In this document: positions 11,570 through 24,060 of the stretch, in pieces
Layout of the letters: each line of letters begins with the position of its first letter
Position numbering within the stretch: the first letter of the stretch is position 1
DNA from: Lactifluus volemus
Taxonomy: Eukaryota > Basidiomycota > Agaricomycetes > Russulales > Russulaceae
Direction: 5' to 3'
Length of the DNA stretch: 64,000 nt
NCBI GenBank assembly: GCA_022376515.1
Contig: WTXI01000004.1
Coordinates: forward strand, 248,001 to 312,000
Program-made: the position numbers and the translations under genes
Notes under the pieces: model-generated
The model's database searches: none
The model's input: only the letters and a program-made list of their open reading frames with translations
Told to the model about the DNA's origin: nothing

Positions 11570-14240
11570 CAGTAGACTTGCTCATAACGCATGACATAAT
11601 AATGCATAAATTTGATAATGCATCATATTTTTGATCTCCCGACATTGTTCCCACTGTAAATACAACAATAATGCATAATACATAATGCATAGGCTTAGTG
11701 AGGAATTTATGCATTACTAGGGGGGCTTAAATAGAGATTGTCCTGCCCTGTGAGGTGTAGAATCGCTCAAACACTTGCTTTGAAGGGGCCTGGATGACAT
11801 AATGTGCAAAAGCCGGCCCTAAACATTGTTGGCAATGGCCTTACATGGCGCACCATCAAAAAAAAGGCTGAGAATGGTCATTATTGGTCTGCGGCACTAT
11901 CTACGATGCCGGCACATCTAAAATGCAAGCCACGCAACAAGCCCATCTTACCGCCCAGACCTCCGAAACAGCCAAAATGTACCAGCACCCAGGATACCCC
12001 TCGCACTGCTGCCCAACCATCAGAAGCCACGACACGACAAAACCTCACTCTTGCAGACTGGCTAACTATCTATGCCTTTATCGATGCTCATCCCGCTGTG
12101 ACACAAGGTGATGTTGTCAGGCACTTTGCGACTCTTAAAACAGGAAGGCTTATCTTCAATCAATCAACCTTATCTCGGAAATTGCGAGAACGTCCAAAGT
12201 TGGAAGCCCGCATCAATGATAACCCAGCCGCCCTCTCATCAAAACGGCCACGCGTTGTAACTTGTCCTCAAGTCGAGCGTGCACTGGTCCTTTGGATCCA
12301 GCATATGGAGGCTAGAGGGGAGGTTGTGACAGGTCCAATGCTGGTGGAGAAGCGAAAATGGTTTGAGACTGAGCTACAGATCCCTGAAGAGGAGAGGCTC
12401 ACTGGAGAAGGCTGGCTCACATCATTTTGCAAGGCATATAAGATTCGGGAGCACCGGAGGCATGGAGAAGCGTGCTCAGTTGACCGTGGTGCTGTCGAAG
12501 AAGAACGAAAGCGATGTCAAAAGATCCTAGCACAATATGCACCTCGTGATCGATGGAATTTTGATGAAACGGCGCTATTCCCCTTGTGAGTTATCAAATT
12601 TATGTAGCGGAGTGATATCTAACTCACAATGATAGCGCACCACCTGATCGGGGCCTGGCAAGGGCACAAATGAGTGGCAAGAAAAAAGACAAATTTCGCA
12701 TTACAATTGGTCTTGGATGTAACGCAGATGGCAGTGAAAAGCTCGAGCCAATATTTATTGGCAGATCAAAGAATCCGAGGTGTTTCGAAAAAAAGGATCC
12801 ACAGTCGCGAGGGTTTTATTATCGCCATAACAAAAAGGCCTGGATGACAGGTGAAATATTCGAGGAGTAAGTGCCAATAATTCACAGCATCTATAGATCT
12901 CATACCGGGATAAAGGTGGCTCAAGAAACTTGATCTTCGAATGCGGCAACAGAAGCGACAGATCTGCCTGTGGGTAGACAACTTCAGTGCACACTATGCA
13001 GTGATGTACGAACCCACCAATGTCCGGGTCGAGTTCTTCGAGCCAAATATGACCGCGTTTGTGCAGCCATGTGACGCCGGCATCATTAGGTGCTTTAAGG
13101 CACTTTACCGACGCAGCCTCTGTTCACGCGCAATCGATCTGGATGATGCTGGTGAACGTGAAATATACAAAATTAATCTGTTGGAAGCAATGACGACAGC
13201 AAAGAGGGCTTGGAATACAGTTGCCTCCGAAACAATTGAGCACTGCTGGGGTCATTCTCAGATTGAGCCGTACGAGTTTTACTACAAACTGACCTGAAAA
13301 TCCCTTCTAATGCCACTCAATCAGTGAACCCTCCCAAATCCCCTCACTTCTGCCTTATCCACCTCATGCTGATCCTCGTGCATGGGACATTATTCGCGTT
13401 TTTGCTACCTCGGATGATATGTCTCTACCAGCGGCAGAAATGGCATTGCAAACACACCTTGGAGATCGATTTATTGACTCTGACTGGAGACCAGCTCTCG
13501 CTGCTGTTATGGAAGCAGAGGGGGACACTGAAAAAGCATTAGACGTGGTCAATGGGCTCTACAAAAGTGCCACTTGCCGATCTGGTCTCAAGCTCCACAT
13601 CCCTGCACTACACACAAAACCCTCCAAGCCCCATCAAGTATCACAGGCTGAAGAAGATTTGATGGATAAAGTGTCAATGCTGAAGTCGCGAAATCGAATT
13701 TTCGGCCCAATTCCATCAGCAGATGAGATCCTTGACCCAGTGGAGGAACAAGGACAAGTAGCGGCTGAATTGGTTGGGAGTGTAGAGGAGATTGCTGATT
13801 TGGTGCGAAGAGAGACTGCTGTGGCCAATGGAGAGGTTATCGAGGTTGAGGAGAGCGAGGACGATGATGATGATGATGAGACCTCGTTGCCATCGCGTGC
13901 CGATCTCATCATTCTTTGTCAGCAGCTTGAGCGCGGTTGCATGCAGTATGGTGATCCCCAATTTTCTCTTGAACTATCCCATAAACTATTTAAATTTCGT
14001 GGTATATTACACAAAGAAGAGCTAGCTAACTCTACTCAAAGTACTTTAGATAGATACTTCAAGTAATTCATGTTTTAATCACTGTTAGATTTACAGTACG
14101 CTCCCTTGTCACGCTTTGTAGTGTGTCACAGGGCTGGTAACACTGAGTCACATTTTGTGACAGACCCTGTAAATGCATATGTCTCATAATGCATAGGGAT
14201 TTGGCCGCCCCGACAGTATGCAGTATGAGCAAGTCTACTG
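11570..14240 (+). mobile_element. pogo/Tigger-like (Tc1/mariner superfamily) transposon, apparently complete
   Basis: Both ends carry the perfect 17-bp inverted terminal repeat CAGTAGACTTGCTCATA; similarity fades beyond it. The flanking duplication is TA (11568-11569 and 14241-14242), as expected for Tc1/mariner. The empty site is seen at about 25670-25682 upstream of copy D. AT-rich subterminal arrays containing ATGCATAA occur at 11590-11690. The element is 2671 bp with one intact four-exon transposase on the plus strand, so it could be autonomous. Confidence 0.92.
11906..14066 (+). CDS. pogo-type DDE transposase with C-terminal PIP-box
   Basis: Model: exons 11906-12585, 12636-12866, 12916-13269 and 13325-14066, total 2007 nt, 668 residues, all introns GT-AG (49-55 nt). 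The start at ATG 11906 is chosen because the frame upstream offers only a GTG at 11804 and then a stop; an earlier non-coding or coding exon is possible. The N-terminal part has two helix-turn-helix-like segments (around FNQSTLSRKL, then a CENP-B/Tc5-like region LTGEGWLTSFCKAYKI). The catalytic triad is visible as NFDET (D220), LWVDNFSAH (D325) and VQPCDAGII (D357), a DD31D spacing. An acidic run EDDDDDDE precedes the C-terminus. The last residues QSTLDRYF (660-667) fit the PCNA-interacting consensus Qxx[ILM]xx[FY][FY]. It cuts and pastes the element via the terminal repeats. No frame break seen. Confidence 0.88.
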
Positions 14241-14242
14241 TA

Positions 14243-14640
14243 GCACTGGCAGCAATCCATACGGATATTATGTCAGCTACTAAGTGACAGACGAAAAATC
14301 AACCGTTGTTCATTTACTCCCACGCCAGTCAGATTAGAGAAGTACGCGAACTTGAACTGGTGTTAGAATTTATCATGGCCGATTCTGTCTCATATTACGA
14401 AGCCTTGGTGCAACTCTCTTATCAGGACTATGTTCCATGGATGGTTCGATTATATATCCTCAGACACGACACACGGCGGACTCATTGAGTCTAGTAGTCC
14501 AACGAAGCAACGTATCGCATAATCCTCACGGCCTAATTTCTGTCGTGCACACAGCGCAGTCCCAGTCGCCACACTCAAGCCACGTCACTGTCCTCGACAC
14601 CACTACGGCCCACCCTGTCGCGTCGCCGTCACAGGGATGA
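14243..14640. repeat. Distal part of the upstream block of copy C
   Basis: Continuous with 11395-11569 once the pogo element is removed. It aligns with 25683-26070 beyond copy D. No gene supported. Confidence 0.6.
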
Positions 14641-16137
14641 CGTATGCCAACCATAACGTGGTTGTCCGCACTGTTCCATGATATGAGGATACCATATGTG
14701 TGCGTGCCTGGCCCTATATCATCGATATCGTCTGAGGCATACTGCATCTCGGCTGTGCCCTTCTTCGCAAACGTTGGGCAAGTTTACCGAACCCACGGTC
14801 CAGTGTTGAGCGGAGGATGTACCTCTTCCGAACTGCGAGAAAGCCGTCCGGGACCAGCCAAAGAACTATACATAATCAGACGGACATGTATTCACAAAAG
14901 ACGGAACCTACAAGACTCAGGATGTCCTTCAGTCCGGTGACGGCTTAGTGATTGCTGATATCCTCGGATTCCTCGCCAGTGTGCATCCCCGGCTTCTCCT
15001 GGGCCTTAGCCGGCGGCCGTTCTGCAGTGTTAGAATCTGAGGGAGAGAGATTGGGGTAGTTCATGTATACGCGGGTGTACCGGGACAGGTTGATGAAGGG
15101 CGACATATTGACGCGGACGGAACGAGCTGAACTGACCGCGCACTCGCAGGCTCCGCGGCACCCATGTGTGAACGTAACACGCTCAGTGGATATCACAAGA
15201 TAGGCAGACGCCATCCTTTATCACGAAACCCAGGAAGGGGAGTAATTGTCTGAGAAGCGGTCGCTAGCTGCCGGACATCCGTGGTCAGTTGTGCTTGAGC
15301 TGGGGCTGCATCGTTCAGGGAAAAGTCCAGCAATTGTCATAGACCCCGGTGAGCTGATTGATGAGCTCTGCGCATTTCTCGAGTCAAAATGAATGGGGGA
15401 TGTTTCGAAAACTTGGACGCTATGTAGGATGGTCGCGACGGTTGGACTTTTCACTAGCAAATGAAGTTGCTCACCCCTTTGTACCCTTGTTATACATAGC
15501 CCTCCACAAGACAAGGTCAATAATACCCTGATGCTGAACATTCCACGACAGTTGCGGACCTGAGCCAATTCATCCAAAGAAAGCTCAGACTATGAGGAAA
15601 AAAACGTACTATTCATGAGGGTGGCGGAGTATCGTCAGTTGATTGCGGTAACACGTCACATTCGTAGCAACTTCAAGTTGCAGCGCAGACACATGTCGAC
15701 AAAAATGAAGTAACGAGGGGTGAGTGGCTTGGGCATGGGCATGAAGAGCAGAACAACTTCAGATGTCTTAGTCATACGTCACGAGATTGCAAAAAGTCAC
15801 TGTGGTGGGCATAAACAGTCGTAGAAGTGTACGTAAATCCATCGCAATGGACACCGTGCTCGAAACGCGAATAACCGATGGCCAACATGTATGGAGAGAC
15901 AAATTATACTTAAGGAATCTGAGTGTACGTGATAGTCATCAAGAAAGCACACACCTATGGAGACTAAGAGAAGCTAGTTTTGGGACGCCTTGTTGCGATC
16001 TCATCCATAATTAAAATCTGGTGGTCACCATGAACAGGAGAGAAGGCGGGTGTCACGGCGTGAGCGCGATCAAGATATGGGTAGTTGCGTCGAGACGTAC
16101 TTCGATTCACCAATTAGCGTCTAGCACCGTCCACACA
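14641..16137. repeat. Downstream duplication block on the 3' side of copy D
   Basis: Very close to 2580-4034 (downstream of copy B), including minus-strand open frames at 14945-15214 (89 codons) and 15221-15577 (118 codons). The 89-codon frame starts with ATG (MASAYLVIST) and ends DISNH. Its tail resembles the minus-strand tail at 26595-26650 (AKAREKPG...), the only hint of coding conservation. Function unknown. Confidence 0.45.
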
Positions 16138-16366
16138 CTACGCATACTCAGGTAGATGGAACATCGAAGAATCCACCAAGCGCAAGCTCACGGGATGGCC
16201 CGATACTTGTCGTTCATTAAGAAATCTGGTAAATGCGTCCCGAGCCTCGCTTCCTCCAGAATATCCAATCCCCTCAAGATTCGGAAGGATCTCCAGTGGT
16301 GGCTCTCCATCGCCAGATGGTAAGGAATGGAAGATTCTGCTAATGAGACCATCTTTTACGTGAATG
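16138..16366 (-). pseudogene. 3' fragment of F-box-like copy D, cut off by the Plavaka insertion
   Basis: This is the C-terminal portion of copy D (HVKDGLISRIFHSLPSGDG ... SSMFHLPEYA, stop at 16138-16140). It abuts the left end of the Plavaka element. Joined to 24081-25419 after removing the element and one TG, the gene has 1509 coding nt, an exact multiple of three, 502 residues. So the insertion was the only lesion I can see. Confidence 0.9.
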
Positions 16367-16383
16367 CATCAGCAAAATGATTT

Positions 16384-16640
16384 GTGACTGGCGTTACTAG
16401 ACTAGGTCACCTAGTCACGTCTAGTTGCCAAGTTTGGCACCTAGACCCAGCGGACTTGCCGAGGCCAGTACGCGCGATACTGGCTCTAGGTGGGCCAGTA
16501 TTGCATCTGGCACTAGTTTCGTGTCTAGGGCTAGTTTTTCACCTAGGACTAGTTTCTCACCTAGGACTACTGTCTTATCTAGGGCTAGTTTTTCACCTAG
16601 CTTCAGTCATCGCACTGGGACTATTCCCTTGTACTGGGAA
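16384..16640. repeat. Left subterminal repeat array of the Plavaka element
   Basis: At least ten copies of short motifs built on CTAG (CACCTAGGACTAGTTT, TCTAGGGCTAGTTTTTCACC) occur in both orientations. Such arrays are binding sites for the transposition protein in plant CACTA elements; the same role here is inference. Confidence 0.8.
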
Positions 16641-16980
16641 ATTATGAATGCAGTTTTACTTATTTTCACACGCTCATGTCCGAATTAGGCAAGCATTGTC
16701 ATTTGAAATAACTAAGATAAGATCACGACGACTATGGAACATCAAGAGAGCATCAGAATGTCAGAATTAAGTTCAATTAACTGTCCAGACTCGGGGATTC
16801 ACAAAATAACGACGAAAACGTGGGGGTCAGCGGCAGGGTATCTGAGATCGACGCGTAACAGCGCAACACGGGGACCGGAACATAATGGCGCTAACTTGAA
16901 CGTGGGGATCGGCCGCAGGGTATCTGGAATCGATGTGCAATGGCGTAACATGAGGACCGGCAGTATCTGGGATCAATCGA

Positions 16981-19596
16981 TCAACGCTTAAGCAAAGAAT
17001 GGCTGTAAGTGTATAATAAACCATACCAGTTAAGTGCAACGCAAGAGCGAAGATCAACTTCGTATTCATCTCCACCTTCGGCACAATCCCCCTCCGCAAT
17101 CTGCTCACCTTCTGGGATGTAAGCACACGCATCGTTGACAACTTTGTGCCAGTGGTCTTCATCAAGCCGTTGGGTACTCCCGGCCCACATGCGAGCCTTC
17201 TTCCCCCAGGGGTTGTCACTGAAACTCCACTCCCGAGGATTGACCTTGGCTTTTTTATGTTCGCCTGACGCCCTGGCCCTCCGTTTTTTCACGTTCACGT
17301 GCGGTAACATCCTCCCCGGTCGTGAACAAGGTCAGACCACGCTCGACCTGTAGCGTTAGATAAGTAGCAACATCGATTAAAACGCAACGAGACCTTACCG
17401 CAGCGGTTGCAAGTGCCAGTGCCCCAAATTGCATGTTTGCCAGTGGTAGGATCTTCCGAAGGTGCACAGAAACACTTTGGAGATCAGATTGGAGCAGAAC
17501 GCGGCACGCGCACCCTGTTGATTGTGTCAGATGGTGTAAAACTCTGTATATACACTTACCTCTGCATCTGGGTATTTATATATGAACCTGAGCCCTTCTA
17601 ATTCCATTTTAATGTATTGTGCACGAGCTTCCGCGTCGTTGAATGAGGCTGGGTCCTCAAGCCACATATCAACGATTGCTCGATGCCCAGCCTTCCCAAT
17701 TTCGCTGCGCCAGTTGTTAAGCGCATTCTCGGCCTGAAAGCGTCAATAGGATATATGTGCCCGTAGAATCGTAGTACGTACCACAGTCAAGACTATTTCA
17801 AGTCCCCTTTCTTCAAGCAGCACATCCGGGAACGTGGTCGACCAGATGACACTTACTGGGCCTCTCATCCGGCCGTTCGTGCCAAACGGATCAGCTTGCT
17901 GTCCGGCCCAGCTCAGGAGGGAAGGTATGAACGTCTTGCGCCACATCTCCATATAGTTGTCTTTGTCCACCGCTGGGAAAGGAAGATCTGTCATCACATA
18001 TTTTGGCTTCCTGGAACGCTTAGCCTGAGACACTTGGGCATCGCCCTCTGCGCCCCCGGAAAGGACGATGCCCATCTGTTTTGACAAGGAGTTTTACTTG
18101 AACCAGATGTCAAATCACCACGCTCACCTGCGCCGTTTCCCGTGCTCCAACCCTGCCACTGAATGCCGCACCTTTTGATCCACTCCGAGCCACACTGGAA
18201 GCTTGACCCATGCTGGTAGACTTGCTAGGCTTCGCTCGACTCAGTACGTCTTCTGATTCTTCATTGTGGAACTCGCCCACCGTCGCACTGGAACCTGAGC
18301 TGATGCTGATGATTACCTCTGAGTCTTGATCCATGGGCCCAGGTGTCCTATGGCTGGGCTCGTGCATGTGTCTCGTCTGTCTTATCCCGGGCTGTGCTCC
18401 TGTATATACCTGTCAAGATGGGTAGTTAACTCAGAGGGCGGGGGCGGTTACCTGCTATTGGGGCTTCGAGTCTCTTTTGCCAGTCGGTTAGCAGACCACC
18501 TGGTTCTGCCCTTGCACGCTTAGATTGATGCCTGCTAATCATGGTGAGTCTCGAGCTCTAGGGAATGTCTATAACTCACCTTGAAACCTGAGGCTGGGAT
18601 TTTCGTTTAGTGCTGGTACTTAGCCTGGTCACCTCCCGTGGCTGCGTTGGTGGTGGAGGTGACGGAGTCCGAGTCACAGCTGGTGTCAGGGCACTTGGTT
18701 CATCCCTCCTAATTACTGTGGGCTTGGGTCTAAGCTGGAGGCGACATCACTTACTGAGAAGTGGATCTGTATATTGCCCGGGGCCTGGGACGAGATGGAG
18801 GCAGAGGGGCTCTACTTTGGGCGTTATCGACTTCGGCATGCCAGTGAGGGTTCAACGGCCGCGTTGCCTATTCGGTACGCCTCAGTTCCCATCAAATGAG
18901 TAAAAAAACACGCGGCAGGCAAACCTTGGAATTTTTTTTGTTCTTGTTCTCAGGCTGGGCGTCCTTATCAAGCCAACCATCGATGTTCCCTTCGTCTTCA
19001 TTATCGCCATCATCCTCATATCCCGCGGCATCGTTTTCTTCTCTGGTCGCTCTCTCCGAGTCTTCATTGCTAAGAACATCGAGTATCGGTTCTGCATCTG
19101 TGAATGATGCTGGCGATATTGTTGATATGTCGTCGTAAGACGCAGTGACACTGGCCCCGTAATAGCTCCTTGGAGTTTCTATTCTATTGCCAAGGTCAGA
19201 AAAACGATCACAAAAAAGGTGAGTTTTGAAATACTCGTCTTCCTCATCAATCAGCTCATCTGTGTCTTGTTGAGCAGCTAGGGCGTGTTTCATGTGCCTC
19301 GTCATGAACTTCTGAACCGCCGTTGACTGTCCGCTAGCACTGTGACGCAAATCCGGCCTAGCTGCGTGCTCTTGTGCCAGCTGTGAGCCTTGCTGGAGTT
19401 CTTCTTCCAGCTCATTGATACGGCTGACGACGGCCTTGAGCTTGGCGTTAGCATCCTCTGCGGTTGAAGCGGCTGCTGCCTCGGCCAGCATTCTATCCTC
19501 TGCGGCCTGCTGAGGAGTACGACGCTTTTGCTGAGCATCGAGAATAATTTTACCTGGGTGCGCCTCTGCATTCTTTTTCCGCGTAATGATTGGCAT
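16981..19596 (-). CDS. Second Plavaka gene, function unknown (coiled-coil N-terminus, conserved C-terminal domain)
   Basis: ATG at 19594-19596 (MPIITRKKNAEAHPGK). Exon 1 is 18925-19596 (224 codons) with an Ala/Glu-rich probable coiled coil (about residues 28-75) and an acidic tail. Later exons joined in frame through GT-AG introns: from 18867 (Pro/Arg-rich), about 18590-18710 (TPSPPPPTQP), 18450-18530 (LLTDWQKRLEAPIAG), 18120-18390 (Ser-rich), 17780-18080 (MWRKTFIPSLLSWAG), 17560-17730 (AENALNNWRSEIGKAG) and further toward 16981. The C-terminal region matches, from memory, an uncharacterised domain common in Agaricomycete proteins (possibly DUF6532). Two frame changes, near 17440 (-1) and 17310, are not explained by introns, so the 3' half may be damaged. 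Head-to-head with the transposase; perhaps an accessory DNA-binding protein. Confidence 0.6.
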
Positions 19597-19598
19597 AC

Positions 19599-20110
19599 TA
19601 ACTGAGAGAATCTTAGGCAGGTGTGTGGGAAGGTTCGTTGTCTTTGCGCATCAAAATTCGAGCTATTTCTGAGACCCTGCGCCAACCCTCTTTCCCGACG
19701 CTCCCTTTCAGTTCAGCCCGTAGTCCCGACGGCATTTACTGTCATCGACTGCTAGTGTGCATTCTCGCTTGTCAAGGATATGTTGCGCTGACTATTCCCA
19801 CTTCAATACGCCCTCCTCACTGCCCTTCAGTCTCATTCTGTCAATGTCTTTCCTGCCAGTGTGACTTTCATTGTTTCTCTGGAATAACTGAGAGAATCTT
19901 AGGCAGGTGTGTGGGAAGGTTAGTCGTCTTTGTGCATCGAAATTCTGAGACCCTGCGCCAACCCTCCTTCCTGCCACTCCCTTTCTGTCCAGCTCACAGT
20001 CCCGACGGCATTTACTGTCATCAACTACTAGTGTCCATTCTCGCCTGTCAAGAATCTGTCGCGCTGACTACTCCCGCTTCCTTGCACCTCCCTCACCGCC
20101 TCTCATTTAC
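19599..20110. repeat. Tandem duplication (about 286-bp period) in the divergent promoter of the Plavaka element
   Basis: Unit 1 begins at 19599 and unit 2 at 19885, both with TAACTGAGAGAATCTTAGGC. They share GAGACCCTGCGCCAACCCTC and GACGGCATTTACTGTCAT. Between 20265 and 20380 follow three short units containing CGGTGC...CCGGT. The region lies between the two divergent genes, so it probably holds both promoters. Confidence 0.8.
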
Positions 20111-20676
20111 AGACATTTCTGCGTTGATTTCCTGGTCTCAGACCTGCTGGCACTCGCAAACGTCCTGAGTGAGTTCATGGCAATTTCATGCCTACTGGCG
20201 CTTTGAATCAGTAACTTCGTGTTCCCGCTCCCCGCAATTCACTCAGGTCGGGTGTACACTTTTTCTCAGTAGCAACCGGTGCGCATTTTTCTCCGGTCCT
20301 TTGTCGCTTAGCAGCAACGGTGCATAAACTTTCCCGGTTCCTTAACATTCAGTAGCGACCGGTGCAGAAATTTCCCCGGTACTAGTTTGTTATTCACTGT
20401 TGCTGGCACACGTCAAATTCTCTCCATTTTCTCCGGTGTATGTGTATCTCCTGTTGCCTCATGACCCATTGCATTCATTGTACTGAAATCTTTTACCCAT
20501 AGTTTCATTTCGCCTCTGACTTCTGGCATGGAACGCCCCCGATTTCCACCTACCCGTGTCCCTCTTCCCACGACCAATGCCTAGCACGCCCGTGCCTGCG
20601 GGCTAAGTAAATTATCAGGCTCTCCACGTAAGTCCTTCCTCACTGGCACCACTTTCTCCTGCCTTTCTTACTCACC

Positions 20677-23600
20677 ATGTTGTCATCGTACAGACTCCCG
20701 TGCTTGGTTTCTGGATGTCCCTCTACATTCAAGAGTCAGCACGGCCGCACATATCACTTCCGCACATTTCACACAAATTCCAACCTCCAGGCAAATCCAG
20801 GACAACGACAATCTACTCCCGAACTCCCACAAGCGCCACAACAACAACGCAGCGAACGCATAGAACACCCTCACCTAACTGGTAAGTATTTTCTACATAT
20901 CCCAAGTACTATGAACATTACTGATGCTCCTTCAACCAGCCCTTCCTTGCGATGCTGATGGGAACTTCCTGCCACCTGGGGCTCAGTCAACACCCCGCGC
21001 ACTCGCATCGCCCGACGATTGGACCCCATTTGAGAACAAAGTCCAGTTTCTCGTTGCCGATCTTCTGTACCGCCGAGTCGAGATGTCTGCCGCCAATATC
21101 GACTTGCTAATGGAGCTGTGGGGATTGTCTGTTGAAGGTTCCGATGAGTCCAGCCCATTCCAAAATCACCAACACCTGCACGCAACAATTGATTCATCAG
21201 CTCTTGGTGATGTGCCATGGAAATGTCTGATCACTGGATTCTCTGAGGATGTTGCAAGGGACGCTCCTAGCTGGAAACAGACGGACTACGAAGTGTGGTA
21301 TCGTGATCCTGATGAGGTTGTACGCACGATGTTGGATAATCCGGGTTTCAATGGGCAATTTGATTTTTGTCCATATGTCGAGCTTGACAAAGATCGTAAG
21401 CGTTGCTGGAGCAATGTAATGTCTGCAAACATCGCCTGGTATCATTGTGTAAGTTTGTATTCATTGTCCATACATTAGGCTGACTTCGTAATCATAGGAT
21501 GTCATTGCCACGCTGCGCGATGTCGAGACACGTGGCGCGATGTACTGCCCGATTATTTTAGGCAGTGACAAGACCACAGTCTCAGTCGCCACTGGACATG
21601 TCGAATATCATCCGTTGTACCTATCAATCGGCAATCCACACAATACAGTGCGACGTGCACACCGCAATGCCGTGATACCGATAGCGTTTCTCGCTATCCC
21701 CAAGAGTACGTTACATCATATTTTATAACGACTAAGGTATATTTATATGAACACGATGATCTAGGTGACCGGCGATATGACAACGATCCGGAGTTTCGCA
21801 AATTCAAGCGGCAATTATTCCATGCGTCGATATCTGCGGTGCTACAGCCGCTTCGACCTGGGATGACAAGGCCAGTCGTCCGACGATGCCCCGATGGCCA
21901 CTACCGGCGGGTCATCTACGACTTGGTAGCTTTCATCGCTGACTACCCTGAACAAGTCATGTTGACAGGGATTGTCCAGGGTTGGTGCCGAAGTAAGTAG
22001 TTTAGTTTGACTCGGACTCGGAGAGTCGGAATTGGGCAACTGAATCCCAATACTGGAATAGGTGTACCGCCTCGCCAAATAACCCAGACGCCATTTCAGT
22101 GCCGCGAACGGGCGTGCTCACGGACGAGCTCATTTGTCTTCTAGATTCCAAGTCGCTTTGGGAAAAATATGGAATCAATGACGACATTATTGTGAGTATT
22201 GGATTCTCATCCCATCTATGTATTATTGATGGATATTACAGCCATTCACCGCTGATTTTCCACGTGCAGATATCAACGAGATGATTTCGCCCGATCTACT
22301 ACACCAAGCTATCAAAGGCGCGTTCAAAGATCACCTTGTAACGTGGGTTGTGGACTACTTGAGAATCGCTTGGAATGAAAGTCAGGCAAACAAGATCCTT
22401 GATGACATTGACTGTCGGTGCGTCACGGATTTCTTTCCATACTGGCATCAAGCTCACACACCAAGGAAGAATCGCTGCCGTACCACCATTCCCAGGTCTT
22501 CGCCGCTTTCCTCATGGTCGCCGCTTCAAGCAGTGGACAGGGGATGACTCTAAAGCCTTGATGAAGGTATTTTCACACTGCTAGTGATGCGATTCCCCAT
22601 GACTTATACTTGAGATAGGTGTATCTTCCTGCGATTGTTGGCTATGTACCAGATGACATGGTAGCATGTATCGCGTCCTTCCTCGACGCCTGCTACATCT
22701 CCCGCCGCCAAGACATAAACGAGGACGCCTTGAACAACTTCGATCACTCACTTTCCAAGTTCCTGCGATTGCGTGAAGTATTTCGTACTACCGGTGTCCG
22801 ACCAACAGGTTTTTTCCTTCCGCGTCAGCATATGCTGACACACTATCACACCCTTATCCAAGACTTCGGTGCCCCAGGTGGGCTTTGCTCATCCATCACA
22901 GAATCTCGTCATATTACTGCCGTCAAGAAACCATGGCGGCGCTCTAGTCGGAATAACGCGCTTGGACAAATGCTCATGACAAACCAGCGCCTCGACAAGC
23001 TCGCAGCGATGCAGGCTGACTTTGTTGCCCGCGGGATGCTGCCAGCTGGCCATATGCCTCCTCCCAATGTCTCGTTCCTCCCCCGCCCAATCGATAACCC
23101 ACCTGCACGCGACAATGACAGTGATGGTGACGATGACGATGAAGGGCCTGTGGACTCAGATATGAACGTGCTTGGGCACGTTGTCCTTGCACGTTTTTGT
23201 GGTAAGTACTGTAACACCGCTACACATTTTATATGAGTTTGAATCTAATATACTGTGCTGGAACTAGTGAGATCCTATCCCGGGGCTCTGCAAGAACTTG
23301 CGGCCAAAATAAATGAAGCTGATCTCCCCACACTGACACAGGCATTCCTTTCCGAGCAGCTTGGAATAGATGGAATACCAGCGGGCTTTCTGCCATACAC
23401 CATCGATGTGAAAGTCTTCCATTCTGCGATTGCAACTTTCTTTGCACCGAGCGATCCCAGTGGCGTCTGCGGCATGCGGCGCGAGCGCATACGAGCAACG
23501 CCTTCGTGGCGAGGAGGGGGACCAAGATATGACACCGTGTTTGTGGTCGAGGACGATGAGAGGCCGGGAATGCGTGGACTCAACGTTGCCCGCATCCGGA

Positions 23601-23899
23601 CATTTTTTTCATTTGTGTACAATGATGTAGTGTTTCCATGTGCGTTTGTCGAATGGTTCACAACGGTAGGCGTGGACAGCATCACTGGAATGTGGGTGGT
23701 GCATCCCGATTATATCTGCAACAGACGCCACAAGGCTGTTATTCACCTCGACGCGATCCTGCGCGCTGCTCATCTTATCCCGATTTATGGTCGTAATCCC
23801 TTACCAATACAAATAAATTCAGTAGTATCACTCGATACTTTTAAAGCATATTACGTCAATAAGTATATTGACCATCACGCACACGAAATCGCTTTCTGA
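20677..23899 (+). CDS. Plavaka-type transposase, nine exons, intact
   Basis: Exons: 20677-20881, 20940-21448, 21498-21705, 21765-21996, 22062-22191, 22242-22417, 22470-22566, 22619-23201, 23268-23899. The sum is 2772 nt, 923 residues, no stop or indel; all introns are GT-AG. The N-terminus is a C2H2 zinc finger (C9-X4-C14-X12-H27-X4-H32). Conserved blocks follow: PDDWTPFENK, WYRDP, PIILGSDKTTVS (probably containing a catalytic Asp), GIVQGWCRSKCTA, FPRADINEMISPDLLHQ, IKGAFKDHLVTWV, PPFPGLRRF and QWTGDDSKALMKVYLPAI. The exon 4 donor (GTAGTT at 21997) was chosen over the nearby GTAAGT because only it keeps the WCxxKCTA motif. An acidic stretch (DNDSDGDDDDE) lies in exon 8. It should excise and insert the element; catalytic residues are inferred from the family. 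Confidence 0.88.
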
Positions 23900-23917
23900 T
23901 ATTCTTTCTGTACTACC

Positions 23918-24060
23918 TAGATCTAGATTAGTTTCTGTTGTAACTAGAAACTTTATGTCATTCCTAGAATCGGCTAGAATTGGTTACTAGAATTGACTAG
24001 GTGACTAGATGTCACTAGAGCCAGTAACCTAGTGACGCTAGTGACAAAAGTCGCTCCAGT
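23918..24060. repeat. Right subterminal repeat array of the Plavaka element
   Basis: Multiple CTAG motifs (GACTAGGTGACTAGATGTCA, CCTAGTGACGCTAGTGAC) mirror those of the left end in inverted orientation. Confidence 0.75.
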
